Assembly (NCBI RefSeq): GCF_002051585.1
Contig: NZ_MZGX01000005.1
Location: forward strand, 1-64,000
Reading direction: 5' to 3'
DNA from: Ruminiclostridium hungatei
GTDB lineage: Bacteria > Bacillota > Clostridia > Acetivibrionales > DSM-1351
DNA length: 64,000 nucleotides
The notes beneath the pieces are model-generated. The model did no database searches, was not told where the DNA came from, and saw nothing but the letters and a program-made list of their open reading frames with translations. Made by a program: the position numbers and the translations under genes. This document shows positions 20,679 through 29,988 of this stretch, one piece after another (position 1 is the first letter of the stretch; the number at the start of each line of letters is the position of its first letter).

Positions 20679-22052
20679 TTATTCGGCAGGCTCAAGTATT
20701 ACGTTGGCATTGCGGAGGATGCTGCGAACTTCGCTCACATCCACCTGAGCGGGGTGGATATCCTGCCGGACTGCCAGTGCAGCACCCACACCTGCGGCCT
20801 CTCCTATGGCCATGCAGGTAGGCATAACCCTTGCGGAGCTCATGACTACTGCATCCAGAGAAGCACATCTGCCGCTGAACATGAGATTGTCAATATCCTT
20901 GCTTACTGTACAGCCGTATGGGATACCGTACGGCCTTATGCGCTTGACAATAGTGCCTGCACCGTTGCCCTCATGTATGTCAATGATGTAAGAACCCAGA
21001 GCTACCGTATCTTCCGGAACATCTCCAACCATGATTTTTTCCTCTGTCAATTCACAGAGCCCTGCAAAACGGCGCGTTTCACGGATACCCATTGAAGGAT
21101 ATATCCGGGTTATGTAGCAGTTTTCAAATCCGGGAACATACTTTTTGAGAGTTTCCACCAGCTTTGGAATCTGTAAATGCCCCTCAATTTCTGAACGCGT
21201 CAAATCCAGTACATCACTGCCGTTTACTCCCAGGTGCCGGGTAGAATTAATGTGTACCTCTCCGGGAATCAGGCTTTTGATGTAGATAAGGGTATCCCGG
21301 TCAACCGGCAATTCGCCTTTTGCTTTAAGTTCCAGGAAGAGTTTGCGCAAACCCACCATGACATGGTGTGGGTTTGAACGGAAAAACTCAGCGTTGTACT
21401 TGTCAAAGTCACACTCAATGGTACTGCATAACCGCATCTGTTCAGGATCACTTGCGATGAATTCTATTGTTTTGTCGGTATTAACATTGCCCAAGGTAAA
21501 CATAAGGGTAGGCGGCTGTAATGCACCTGTGCCCTTTTGACCCATGTTGTAGGCAGCACCGGCCATATAACCCATGTCGCCGTCTCCGCTGGCATCTATA
21601 AAGACAGCAGCTTCTACAATAATATGATAACCCTTTCCAAATAACGTGACTGTTTTAATCCTGCCATTATCTACGTTGGTATGGATGATTTCGGTATGCA
21701 GCAGTATTTCTACGCCTGCGTTGAGACACATTTCAAATGCAACGACTTTAAAAATCTCATGATTGTAAAGAGTCACTGAATTGTGCATAGGGCAGGGATA
21801 ATGAGCTGTACAGGCATTACGTTTTACCAGTTCATCAACAAGCTCCTGTGCAATACCTGCAGTCACAGGTTTACCATCTTTGTCCAGATATCCAAGCAAC
21901 GGTAAACCTATGGTTAAATTGCCGCCAAGATATCCATTCTTCTCTACCAGAAGTACCTTCGCACCATTTCTGCTTGCTGCGATTGCTGCAGGGATGCCGC
22001 CCGGGCCGCCGCCAATGACAACCACATCATATTTTTTTTGGAGGGTTTTCAT
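20679..22052 (-). CDS. FAD-dependent oxidoreductase (PF12831 type), paralog 1
   Basis: A 457-residue cytosolic flavoprotein. It has a dinucleotide-binding [10 protein letters not shown] at residues 14-23 with the acid [10 protein letters not shown] after strand 2, [16 protein letters not shown], the family motif [21 protein letters not shown], and a C-terminal FAD segment [10 protein letters not shown] ... [18 protein letters not shown]12831 proteins oxidise or reduce small hydroxylated molecules, but few have known substrates. It lies 26 bases ahead of the epimerase gene and 36 bases after paralog 2. Of the six paralogs here it is the most divergent in the middle domain. Confidence 0.9.
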   Translation of the reverse strand: MKTLQKKYDVVVIGGGPGGIPAAIAASRNGAKVLLVEKNGYLGGNLTIGLPLLGYLDKDGKPVTAGIAQELVDELVKRNACTAHYPCPMHNSVTLYNHEIFKVVAFEMCLNAGVEILLHTEIIHTNVDNGRIKTVTLFGKGYHIIVEAAVFIDASGDGDMGYMAGAAYNMGQKGTGALQPPTLMFTLGNVNTDKTIEFIASDPEQMRLCSTIECDFDKYNAEFFRSNPHHVMVGLRKLFLELKAKGELPVDRDTLIYIKSLIPGEVHINSTRHLGVNGSDVLDLTRSEIEGHLQIPKLVETLKKYVPGFENCYITRIYPSMGIRETRRFAGLCELTEEKIMVGDVPEDTVALGSYIIDIHEGNGAGTIVKRIRPYGIPYGCTVSKDIDNLMFSGRCASLDAVVMSSARVMPTCMAIGEAAGVGAALAVRQDIHPAQVDVSEVRSILRNANVILEPAE

Positions 22053-22088
22053 AGTTTTTCTCCTTCATTTATATAGTTTTTTGTTTTA

Positions 22089-23462
22089 TTAATCCTTGAT
22101 AACTGCACCTTGCTCAATCAGAGTATTCCGAAGCTTAACAATATCCACATTCTCGGGACAAACGCCGCTTTTAAGTGCTATTGCGGCGGCTGTGCCTGCC
22201 GCCTGCCCCATAGCTATGCATGCAGGCATGACCCGATAGCTTGCTGCGGCCTCCGAGGAACCACATATACTGCGTCCTGCAACAAGCATATTGTCACAGT
22301 TCTCAGGAAGCAGGCAGCGGTAGGGTATGGTGTAGTATCTGTCAACACAGGTAAATGTAACACCACCCCCCGTTGAATTGTGTATATCAATGGCATAGCC
22401 GAAGGTACATATTGCATCGTCAAAATGCTTGCGAGAGAGTATATCCTCTGCTGTAAGCTCGTATTTTCCTACAATATGTCTTGTTTCACGAACTCCCAGT
22501 GCAGTAGCCACCTGAATTAGCTGAACCTCCTCACAGCCGGGAAGGTATTTTTTCATAAATGCAACGATTTCCTGCACCTGACGTCTGCCTTCTATAAGAG
22601 CTTTAGTTATATCTGAAGTCTTTGTAGCATCAATATATGCAATACGAGTGGTATTAATCTTCCATCTTCCGGGTATATTCTGTTCATAGTTACCCAGCTC
22701 ATTGCGGTCAAGCGTCCAGTCACCGTTACGTCTGGCTTCTTCTACATAATGTGCAAAGCAATTGGCAGTGTGGCTGTCCAAATTGGATTTATTGGCTTCA
22801 AGCTCACTTAAATATTTATCACGGTCAATATTGCCAACCTCAAAGAAAAGAGTGACAGGCTGCATAACGCCGGTTTCCTTTTTGCCAAGCCATGTGGGAA
22901 CCCCTGCAAAATAAGCCGCATCAGCATCCCCGGTGCAATCTATGAATAGCTTTGCACGAATTGCCGCAATACCTTCCTTCATATTGACGATTACATAATC
23001 CAGCTTTCCATCCTTGGTAATACAATCAGTGACCTGTACATTGAAGAGCATTTGTGCCCCTGATTCCTGAAGCATCTCTTCCATTACCACCGCAAGCACC
23101 TCCGACTGATATGGAGTAACATGTCTATGGCTTGCCATATAGTATGAAGAATAAGAAGTCATACCTTCCACCTTGGAAGGATGAATAGCACCACCGCGGG
23201 CCTCAGTCCGAATGCAGAGTTCATCAAAAATGCCCTTTACCAACTGTTCCTCGGCATCATTATCGTAGCAAGTCATAAATGGGCCCACCAGACCTGCCGT
23301 AGCCATACCACCAAGCATGCTTAAACGCTCAATTAAAAGTGTGGCAGCTCCGTTGCGTGCTGCTGCAACTGCTGCGCCGAAGCCCGCAGTGCCGCCGCCT
23401 ATCACAAGGACATCTGTTTCTATTACGGTTTTGACGGTTTTTGTGTATTGAATTTCACTCAT
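22089..23462 (-). CDS. FAD-dependent oxidoreductase (PF12831 type), paralog 2
   Basis: A 457-residue flavoprotein with GGGTAGFGAAVAAARNG at 22-38, IERLSMLGGMATAG, FIDCTGDADAAYFAGV, GVRETRHIVGKYEL, AIDIHNSTGGG and LVAGRSICGSSEAAASYRVM. It is the first gene of the leftward operon that ends in the allulose epimerase, and GGAGG precedes its ATG. Its motifs are closest to paralog 3 (31638) across the divergent promoter region, suggesting duplication within the locus. The electron acceptor and substrate are unknown. Confidence 0.9.
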   Translation of the reverse strand: MSEIQYTKTVKTVIETDVLVIGGGTAGFGAAVAAARNGAATLLIERLSMLGGMATAGLVGPFMTCYDNDAEEQLVKGIFDELCIRTEARGGAIHPSKVEGMTSYSSYYMASHRHVTPYQSEVLAVVMEEMLQESGAQMLFNVQVTDCITKDGKLDYVIVNMKEGIAAIRAKLFIDCTGDADAAYFAGVPTWLGKKETGVMQPVTLFFEVGNIDRDKYLSELEANKSNLDSHTANCFAHYVEEARRNGDWTLDRNELGNYEQNIPGRWKINTTRIAYIDATKTSDITKALIEGRRQVQEIVAFMKKYLPGCEEVQLIQVATALGVRETRHIVGKYELTAEDILSRKHFDDAICTFGYAIDIHNSTGGGVTFTCVDRYYTIPYRCLLPENCDNMLVAGRSICGSSEAAASYRVMPACIAMGQAAGTAAAIALKSGVCPENVDIVKLRNTLIEQGAVIKD

Positions 23463-24003
23463 GCTATCCTCCTGAAAACCTGATTATTTATGTTAACAAA
23501 TTAAATAACAGTGCATGTTTTAACGTCGTCCTCGTGCGGCATACAGACCACTGTCACAACGAGTCAAATCAACTGATGAAAGGAGAAGTATTTATTTTTA
23601 ATATAGCATGTAATACTTTCAAGTCAACAGAACAGAAAAAGGAGTGAAGAATAGTGATAGGTTTCAAACAAATAGTACATTGCTTCATATTATATATTTA
23701 CATAAAATATGGAATATATTCCAGGATATATTATATTATGTGGAATTTGCACCTCCTAAAGCTAAACAAAGTTCTAGATATCGTAATTTACAATATTGTT
23801 GGGCAGTAATTTTATGTGGTATACTTGACATATAATTTCAAATCATCGCATGTATGCATTAAGCAAAGCATGGTTTCTATGATAGCTATCCCGTTTCAGG
23901 GCATAGAATTTATAAGGAATATGCAAATTAATACAAAAAACTCATTACGATATATAAATGACGGATACTTCGAATATTAGATAATATCAGACGGGGGAGA
24001 ATT
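23463..24003. promoter_or_regulatory. Divergent promoter region of the catabolic locus
   Basis: 541 bases between the leftward FAD/epimerase operon and the rightward two-component genes. I see no credible gene: two short open frames here lack family features. There is a perfect 14-base palindrome TGGAATATATTCCA at 23710-23723 in a very AT-rich stretch, a candidate regulator site. The last 10 bases hold GGGGGAG, the ribosome site for the response regulator. Confidence 0.5.
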
Positions 24004-25623
24004 ATGTATAAAGCTATTATTGTTGATGATGAAGATTTGGTACGCCAGGGCTTAAAAAAGCACTTTGACTGGAGTGCTCACGATATTGAGATAGTTGCCG
24101 ATCATTCTGACGGTCAGAAGGCATTTCAGTTTGTGAAGGATAATCACATTGATCTGGTGCTTACTGATGTCCTTATGCCTTACATGGACGGGATAACACT
24201 GGCAAAGAATTTACGGGAGCTTTATCCCGATATAAAGATAATATTCATTAGTGGTCATGATGATGTAATCTACCTGAAAAAGGCGCTTAAAGTCGAGGCT
24301 GTGGACTATATACTCAAATCCATTGATCTGGACGAGCTTGACGAGACGGTTAGCCGGGTTGTCAATATTATGAATAGCGAGAAGCAGAGTAAAAAGAACC
24401 TGGCTGATATGGAAAATCTCTTGAATCAGAGCTTTCCACTTTTGCAGGAGCGTTTTTTTATCACAATGATTCGTGATGATTTCGAAAATCCCGTTATAAT
24501 GAAGGAACGTATAGCATTTTTGAATATTCCGCTGAATGATGAAATGTACTACTGCGTACTGGTGGTGCAGATACAGCGCGTTTACAGCACTTTTCATGTC
24601 TTGTCGGAACGTGAGCGCCAGCTTCTGTCTCTCCGGATACAAAACGAATGTACAGAAGTAGGAAAACAGTATAGTGATACCATTTGCTTTGAAAATAAAC
24701 AAGGTGAATATGTGATGATTCTATCTCTATCAGAAGATGAATATGAGGAGACTCTCCTGGAAGTTTCTGAAAATCTGAACAAGCGTCTCAAGGGCGGTAT
24801 GGAGCTGCCGGTATCCATTGGTATCAGTGGCAGGTTTAAGGGGCTTGAAAATATAAAAACCTCCTATGAGAATGCGTCCAATGCCATAAGCAAAAGATAC
24901 CTGCTGGACGATGCCCTGGCTATTTCCGTTGATAAATATGAAATGGACGAAAGTCTGAAGGAATATAAGGAAAACGCTGAAAAAAGCTTGCAGGAATGCT
25001 TGAGCAGCGGAAACACCGAACAGGTATCAAAGGTACTTGAAGAGCTTTTTACTGTAATAAGAGAAAATTTTCAGCATGATGAAGAGCAGAATTTGATGAT
25101 TTTTTTACTCCTTCTTCCTACGCGAATCGTAACAGATATAAAAATAAATAAAAAAAGTGATTATTCCAACCAGCGCAGGATTTTGGACAGATTCCTGTGC
25201 TGCGGGGATTTTGAAGAACAGTGCATCCTGATTCAAAAGCTGTATTTTGAGGTGGCAGCCCTCATGAGCAGCATGAGCAAGACCTATTCCCATACTATCA
25301 TCAACCAGGTACGGAAAACTATTGAAGAACGCTTTAAGGAACAGATATCAATAAGCACATTGGCAAAGGATGTCTATTTGACACCCACGTATTTGTGCGT
25401 GCTGTTTAAACAGGTCACCGGAACTACAATAAATGATTATCTGACCCTGACCCGGCTTGAGAAAGCAAAGAAGCTCCTGTCGGATCCCTACATCAAACTG
25501 TACGATGTATGCTATGAGGTGGGCTATTTATCACCCAGCTATTTTTCTCGTCTGTTCAAGAAATATACAGGAATCTCGCCCAGCGAATACAGGAATATTG
25601 CCATAGCATCTTCAGAGCAATAG
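24004..25623 (+). CDS. YesN-type response regulator (receiver plus AraC domain)
   Basis: A 539-residue regulator with an N-terminal receiver (phospho-acceptor Asp55 in LVLTDVLMPYMDG), a long central region (about 130-430), and a C-terminal AraC double helix-turn-helix (ISTLAKDVYLTPTYLCVLFK and LYDVCYEVGYLSPSYFSRLF). In Firmicutes this class, paired with a YesM-type kinase, controls carbohydrate uptake genes next to it. Here it is followed at once by such a kinase and then an ABC sugar importer, so it is the likely activator of the whole locus. Confidence 0.93.
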   Translation: MYKAIIVDDEDLVRQGLKKHFDWSAHDIEIVADHSDGQKAFQFVKDNHIDLVLTDVLMPYMDGITLAKNLRELYPDIKIIFISGHDDVIYLKKALKVEAVDYILKSIDLDELDETVSRVVNIMNSEKQSKKNLADMENLLNQSFPLLQERFFITMIRDDFENPVIMKERIAFLNIPLNDEMYYCVLVVQIQRVYSTFHVLSERERQLLSLRIQNECTEVGKQYSDTICFENKQGEYVMILSLSEDEYEETLLEVSENLNKRLKGGMELPVSIGISGRFKGLENIKTSYENASNAISKRYLLDDALAISVDKYEMDESLKEYKENAEKSLQECLSSGNTEQVSKVLEELFTVIRENFQHDEEQNLMIFLLLLPTRIVTDIKINKKSDYSNQRRILDRFLCCGDFEEQCILIQKLYFEVAALMSSMSKTYSHTIINQVRKTIEERFKEQISISTLAKDVYLTPTYLCVLFKQVTGTTINDYLTLTRLEKAKKLLSDPYIKLYDVCYEVGYLSPSYFSRLFKKYTGISPSEYRNIAIASSEQ

Positions 25624-25662
25624 CCTTTGTATAAGAAATGGGTGTATGGAAAGGAAATGTCT

Positions 25663-27471
25663 ATGAAGCGAATTAAGTTACGCGAGAAAATTTCCAGTGG
25701 GATTTTATATGGCGGCAATATGCGCTTATCAAAAAGAGCAATAGCTCTTTTTGCTTTTAGTGTGGTTATACCGCTTACGCTCATCGTATATTTTTATTCC
25801 GTCCATTCGGCAAATATCATTGAAAATGAGCTCTCAAACAATATGCAATTAGCCATCAGTCAAATAAAAAACAATCTGGATTACCGTTTTGAGCAAATTT
25901 CCGAGAATGCCCTTTCTATTCTCAGTACGGCTTATCCTTACGTCAGAAGCGGAAGCACCGATGTTCAAACACAAATGGAAGAATATGATGAACTGAAATC
26001 TCTGGTCTCAGCTTATGAAGGAAAACATATGATCAGTAAAATACGTTTGTATGTGCCTGCCGGCAAAATTTATGCAAATCAGCAGGAAACCTTTTATTCC
26101 CTCCCGGAGCTTGCGGAGCAAACCAATGAAACTTACAAACGAGGCGTCCTTTGGCTGAAAACCTATGGGGCACGTATTTATGAGGGCAGGGGTTTAACAA
26201 ATATCATTTCCTGCCGGATGACAATTTCCAGCAAGACCAATTATGATGAAATCGCAAGTGTACTGCAACTGGATATTGAAGAGACAAAGCTCAGCAGGAT
26301 ATTTTCGGCTGGTATCAGCATTGATGAGGAAATTTACCTGGTAGACCCGGACGGCGTTATAATATCTCATCCGGATTCGACCTTGATTGGTAAAAGGGGA
26401 CTTTCTGATGCTGAACTCAGCACCGTATTGATGAATAAAACGGGACATATGAGCGGAAGTATGAGTCAGAATGCCGATCTTGTGGCATATTCCAAATTGA
26501 GTGCGACAGATTGGTACCTTGTCATGAGATTACCCGCATCTGCTGTCTATGGTTCGGATGTTTTTTCTTTTGATGTGATGCGTGCTCTGTTGATTATAGC
26601 TGTTGTGGTAGTTTTTGTAATTTCATTGATATTGATATATTCCAGTATTATTGAAAATACCGTAAAACGAATCAATACAGCTATCATGGTGCTGAATAAC
26701 GACGGCATAGACCAGGTTGACAATATGGCTTCACGGGAGGTTAAAAATAATAGATCACTTGCATTGCTGGAAAACAATGCAAACCACCTGGTTGTTACTA
26801 TAAAAAGACTGATGGAAGAATCTTATGAAGCCAAATTGAAGGCCCGGGATTATCAGTTAAAAGCTTTACAGGCACAGATAAATCCTCATTTCCTATACAA
26901 TACTTTAGATTCCATCAAGTGGATGATACTGGAGGATCACAAGAAAGACGGCATATGGATGATCAACGCATTTTCCAAATACTTCCGCCTGAGTTTGAGC
27001 AAGGGAAGGGATGTTGTTACTCTTCATGATGAATTGGAGCTGATTGAGGCCTATATTGGGATTATGCAAAAGAGATTCAGTAATATTTCCACCATAGATT
27101 TTGATATAGATGATAATCTTATGGAGTGCCTTATTCCAAAATTATCTCTGCAGCCATTAGTTGAAAATGCCCTCAACCATGGGATCCTGCACAAGGAAGA
27201 CCGGGACGGCCGGCTTGTTATTGCCGCAAAAGAGGAAAATGGCAAATTAGTAATCATCATAAAGGATAATGGTCACGGAATGAGCCGGGAGCAGATAGAA
27301 AGGATATTAAGCCAGGAAAACAGCAATACAAAGGGCTATGGGCTTGGAAATGTAGATGAAAGACTCAAGCTGTTCGGAGGGGAGGATTGTGGTCTGGTGA
27401 TAAGCTCGGAGCTGAATATAGGCACCACTGTCACTCTCTCATTACCCATAAAATATATGCAGCAGGAGTAA
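25663..27471 (+). CDS. YesM-type sensor histidine kinase
   Basis: A roughly 600-residue membrane kinase. A helix near residue 30 and another near 315 bracket an extracellular sensor domain that ends in the dCache-like ISHPDSTLIGKRG. Next come a short linker, a His_kinase domain with QINPHFLYNTLDSIKW, and an HATPase_c domain (LVENALNHGI, NGHGMS, GYGLGNVDERL). It would sense an external sugar or the loaded binding protein and phosphorylate the adjacent YesN regulator. I start it at ATG 25663, seven bases past AAGGA; earlier in-frame starts at 25627 and 25657 are weaker. Confidence 0.92.
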   Translation: MKRIKLREKISSGILYGGNMRLSKRAIALFAFSVVIPLTLIVYFYSVHSANIIENELSNNMQLAISQIKNNLDYRFEQISENALSILSTAYPYVRSGSTDVQTQMEEYDELKSLVSAYEGKHMISKIRLYVPAGKIYANQQETFYSLPELAEQTNETYKRGVLWLKTYGARIYEGRGLTNIISCRMTISSKTNYDEIASVLQLDIEETKLSRIFSAGISIDEEIYLVDPDGVIISHPDSTLIGKRGLSDAELSTVLMNKTGHMSGSMSQNADLVAYSKLSATDWYLVMRLPASAVYGSDVFSFDVMRALLIIAVVVVFVISLILIYSSIIENTVKRINTAIMVLNNDGIDQVDNMASREVKNNRSLALLENNANHLVVTIKRLMEESYEAKLKARDYQLKALQAQINPHFLYNTLDSIKWMILEDHKKDGIWMINAFSKYFRLSLSKGRDVVTLHDELELIEAYIGIMQKRFSNISTIDFDIDDNLMECLIPKLSLQPLVENALNHGILHKEDRDGRLVIAAKEENGKLVIIIKDNGHGMSREQIERILSQENSNTKGYGLGNVDERLKLFGGEDCGLVISSELNIGTTVTLSLPIKYMQQE

Positions 27472-27476
27472 ACATA

Positions 27477-27550
27477 TTTGAAGCTCGTTCGGGAGTGAGT
27501 AGCGTTTTCTGACTGTTACCACATTTTAAATTAGCACTACAGATTAATTT
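27477..27550 (+). repeat. Repeat family R2, copy D
   Basis: A 74-base element six bases after the kinase stop. Its reverse complement is found, with high identity, at 52782-52855, and its second half is also in the copy at 51329. Shared core words are TTTTCTGACTGTTACCACA and TTTTAA followed by AGCACT and CAG. It abuts the short R1 copy. Confidence 0.8.
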
Positions 27551-27591
27551 AAAAGTCAATTACTATGGGTTTCAACCGTAATTGGCTTTAT
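27551..27591 (-). repeat. Repeat family R1, copy B (internal-deletion form, reverse orientation)
   Basis: Read on the minus strand, these 41 bases equal the first ~25 bases of R1 (ATAAAGYCAATTACGGTTGA through AAACC) joined directly to its last ~16 (ATAGTAATTGACTTTT). All internal arms are missing. This resembles the internally deleted forms of miniature mobile elements. Confidence 0.75.
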
Positions 27592-28014
27592 GAAGGAAGC
27601 ACACAGAGACTGTTGGAAAGCCTGTATTTCAGGCCTATTCTGACAGTCTCTAGTTATGTCATTAATCGACCTTTTTAGTGCTATTTCTATAAATTTCAAC
27701 GCAAATCCGGCAGATTTTTATGCAAATATAACAGTTTTGGATAAGAAATCAGAAGATTGAGTCATTCAACATGGAAGGTTTGTATGCTAATATAAAAACA
27801 TAGATTGAATACAAACTTATCTTGAAAGCTTTCAAAAGTCTATGTTCTGCACATTTTTTAATGTTCTGTTATGTAAAGCTTCTACTGACTTAATTTTCGT
27901 AGGAATAGCGTGAAAGATACATGCGGTAAGTCAAAGTGGATTTCACGCAGCAAAAGCCACTACGCGTCTTTCATTACTATTTGTTACGCGCTATGCGCGT
28001 AGATGGGAGATAAT
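27592..28014 (+). promoter_or_regulatory. Leader/promoter region of the ABC importer operon
   Basis: No gene. It holds a hairpin with arms AGAGACTGT (27605) and ACAGTCTCT (27643) enclosing GCCTG-TATTT-CAGGC, a perfect 14-base palindrome TTGAAAGCTTTCAA (27822-27835), and a 7-base hairpin TACGCGC-TAT-GCGCGTA (27985-28001) just ahead of the ribosome site. The palindrome could be a regulator site. The last hairpin could modulate translation of the first permease. Confidence 0.55.
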
Positions 28015-28983
28015 ATGAAAATGTTTGCTTTAAAATCAAAAGCAGAAAACGAAATACAAATGCATTCTCAATTGGGAGCATATATGAGAGAGCATTACCT
28101 CATGTATATAATGCTGATTCCCGGACTGTTCTTTCTGATAGTCTATAAGTTTTTACCGCTGTATGGCATTACAATTGCGTTTAAGGATTACAGTATTTTT
28201 GCAGGCAATAATCCGCTGGATGCAATAGCAAAAAGCGAATGGGTGGGCTTGCAGCATTTTGAGCGCTTATTTGCAAGCTCGTCGTTTATCAAAGTCCTTT
28301 TAAATACTTTGATTATTAATGCATATAAGATTTTGTTCCTATTCCCGATTCCCATAATATGTGCGATTTTATTGAACGAAATCCGCAATAAGGTTTACCG
28401 TAAGCTGGCACAGACTGCAATATATGTTCCGTATTTCTTTTCCTGGGTCGTCACGTTTGGTATTTTCTATTCCTTGATGGGTACTTATGGAATCGTAAAC
28501 ACAGGCTTATCTGCCCTGGGTTTTGAAAGAATCAGCTTTTTTTCTGACACTAACGTATTCCGTGGACTGCTGGTCTTCACGGAGGGCTGGAAAGAAGTCG
28601 GCTGGAATACTGTCATTTATTTGGCGGCTATCACAGGCATTGACATTTCCCTTTATGAAGCTGCCCGGGTAGATGGTGCTTCCAAACTGCGTCAAATCTG
28701 GCATATAACCTTGACAGGAATGTCTTCAACCATCGTCCTGATGCTGATTTTAAAGGTAGGATATATCCTGGATACAGGCTTTGAACAGATTCTTGTATTC
28801 TACAATGCGACAGTTTACGATGTGGCGGATGTAATACAGACCTATGTTTACCGTATGGGGTTGGGTCAGTCGGATTTTGCACTGGGTACCGCACTTGGCT
28901 TATTTAATTCAGTTGTGGCATTTATCTTGATTGTAGGTGCAAATACTGTTTGCAAGAAGCTGCTTCACAGGAGTATCTGGTAA
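28015..28983 (+). CDS. Carbohydrate ABC transporter permease, LplB type
   Basis: About 322 residues, with six membrane helices and the inner-membrane-component loop WNTVIYLAAITGIDISLYEA followed by ARVDGAS, the EAA motif that docks the ATPase. It belongs to the LplB/YtcP-type sugar importers (CUT1 family) that share a general ATPase such as MsmX. It is the first gene of a permease-permease-binding protein set, and no ATPase gene lies in the window. GGGAG sits five bases before ATG 28015; ATG 28003 overlaps that site. Confidence 0.92.
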   Translation: MKMFALKSKAENEIQMHSQLGAYMREHYLMYIMLIPGLFFLIVYKFLPLYGITIAFKDYSIFAGNNPLDAIAKSEWVGLQHFERLFASSSFIKVLLNTLIINAYKILFLFPIPIICAILLNEIRNKVYRKLAQTAIYVPYFFSWVVTFGIFYSLMGTYGIVNTGLSALGFERISFFSDTNVFRGLLVFTEGWKEVGWNTVIYLAAITGIDISLYEAARVDGASKLRQIWHITLTGMSSTIVLMLILKVGYILDTGFEQILVFYNATVYDVADVIQTYVYRMGLGQSDFALGTALGLFNSVVAFILIVGANTVCKKLLHRSIW

Positions 28984-29019
28984 TTGAAATGAAAGTAAAT
29001 CTTGTAAGAGGTGAAAACT

Positions 29020-29916
29020 ATGTTTATGAAGAAAAATGAAACGGGCATTCCGCTGGAAGCAAGCGAGAAGGTTATGATAGTAATTTCCTACATCATTATG
29101 AGTATACTTGCACTGTGTGCGATACTCCCCATTCTGCATGTGCTGTCCAAGTCCTTCAGCAGTGCGTCTGCGGTTACATCGGGTTCTGTGCTGTTCTGGC
29201 CGGTGGATATACAGTTTGAAACAATGAAATATGTTCTCAGGGAGACTACATTTTTACATGCACTGAAAAATACTTTAATTGTTACCTTTTTCGGTACAAT
29301 CATCAGTATGGTGGTAACAATCACAACTGCGTATCCATTATCCAAGCCCTCCTTTAAAGGGCGCAAGGTCTTTATTATGCTATACATTATCAGCATGGTG
29401 TTCTTCGGGGGAATAGTTCCCGCATACATGGTGGTTCGTACGCTTGGGATCATGGATACCTTTGCTGCTCTGATACTTCCGTTTTTTATAGTCCACTTTA
29501 ATATGTTCATCGTTAAAAATTATTTTGAGGGCTTGCCGGAAAGTATTGAGGAATCGGCAAAAATTGACGGTGCCAGTGATATAAGAATACTGGTATCCAT
29601 TGTATGTCCCATGTCAACACCCGTATTGGCCACGGTGGCTATGCTGTACGCTGTAAACTACTGGAACAATTACTTCCATGCTGTTATGTATACCAATAGC
29701 ACTGCAATGCAGACCTTGCAGCTATTTACCTATAATACTATCAGCAATACACAGACAATTGTCGAGCGACTTGTGGCAGGCAATTACGCAAATGTTTCCA
29801 TTGATGGAATTATCGCAGCAGTAGTTGTTCTTTCCCTGATTCCTATTGTTGCATTATACCCGTTAGTTCAGAGGTACATGGTTCAGGGTATTACAATCGG
29901 CTCGGTCAAGGGTTGA
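29020..29916 (+). CDS. Carbohydrate ABC transporter permease, YtcP/AraQ type
   Basis: A 298-residue second permease with six helices and an EAA-like loop (YFEGLPESIEESAKIDGASD). It pairs with the preceding LplB-type permease in a CUT1 importer. It begins 36 bases after the first permease and ends 72 bases before the binding protein. The start at ATG 29020 is seven bases past AGAGG; GTG 29011 overlaps that site. Confidence 0.92.
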   Translation: MFMKKNETGIPLEASEKVMIVISYIIMSILALCAILPILHVLSKSFSSASAVTSGSVLFWPVDIQFETMKYVLRETTFLHALKNTLIVTFFGTIISMVVTITTAYPLSKPSFKGRKVFIMLYIISMVFFGGIVPAYMVVRTLGIMDTFAALILPFFIVHFNMFIVKNYFEGLPESIEESAKIDGASDIRILVSIVCPMSTPVLATVAMLYAVNYWNNYFHAVMYTNSTAMQTLQLFTYNTISNTQTIVERLVAGNYANVSIDGIIAAVVVLSLIPIVALYPLVQRYMVQGITIGSVKG

Positions 29917-29988
29917 TAAATTTATTTCATTCCACATTGTAATTTATCGGGAAACCGGTAAAAATAAAAAAAAAGAGGATGGGAAAAT

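Noticed and set aside
23441-23835. Two short plus-strand frames in the divergent promoter region
   Set aside because: No family features and AT-driven composition, and the first overlaps the start of FAD paralog 2 on the other strand.
27822-27835. Catabolite-control cre site at the palindrome
   Set aside because: TTGAAAGCTTTCAA lacks the central two-base CG spacing of the cre consensus. Retained only as an unassigned palindrome.
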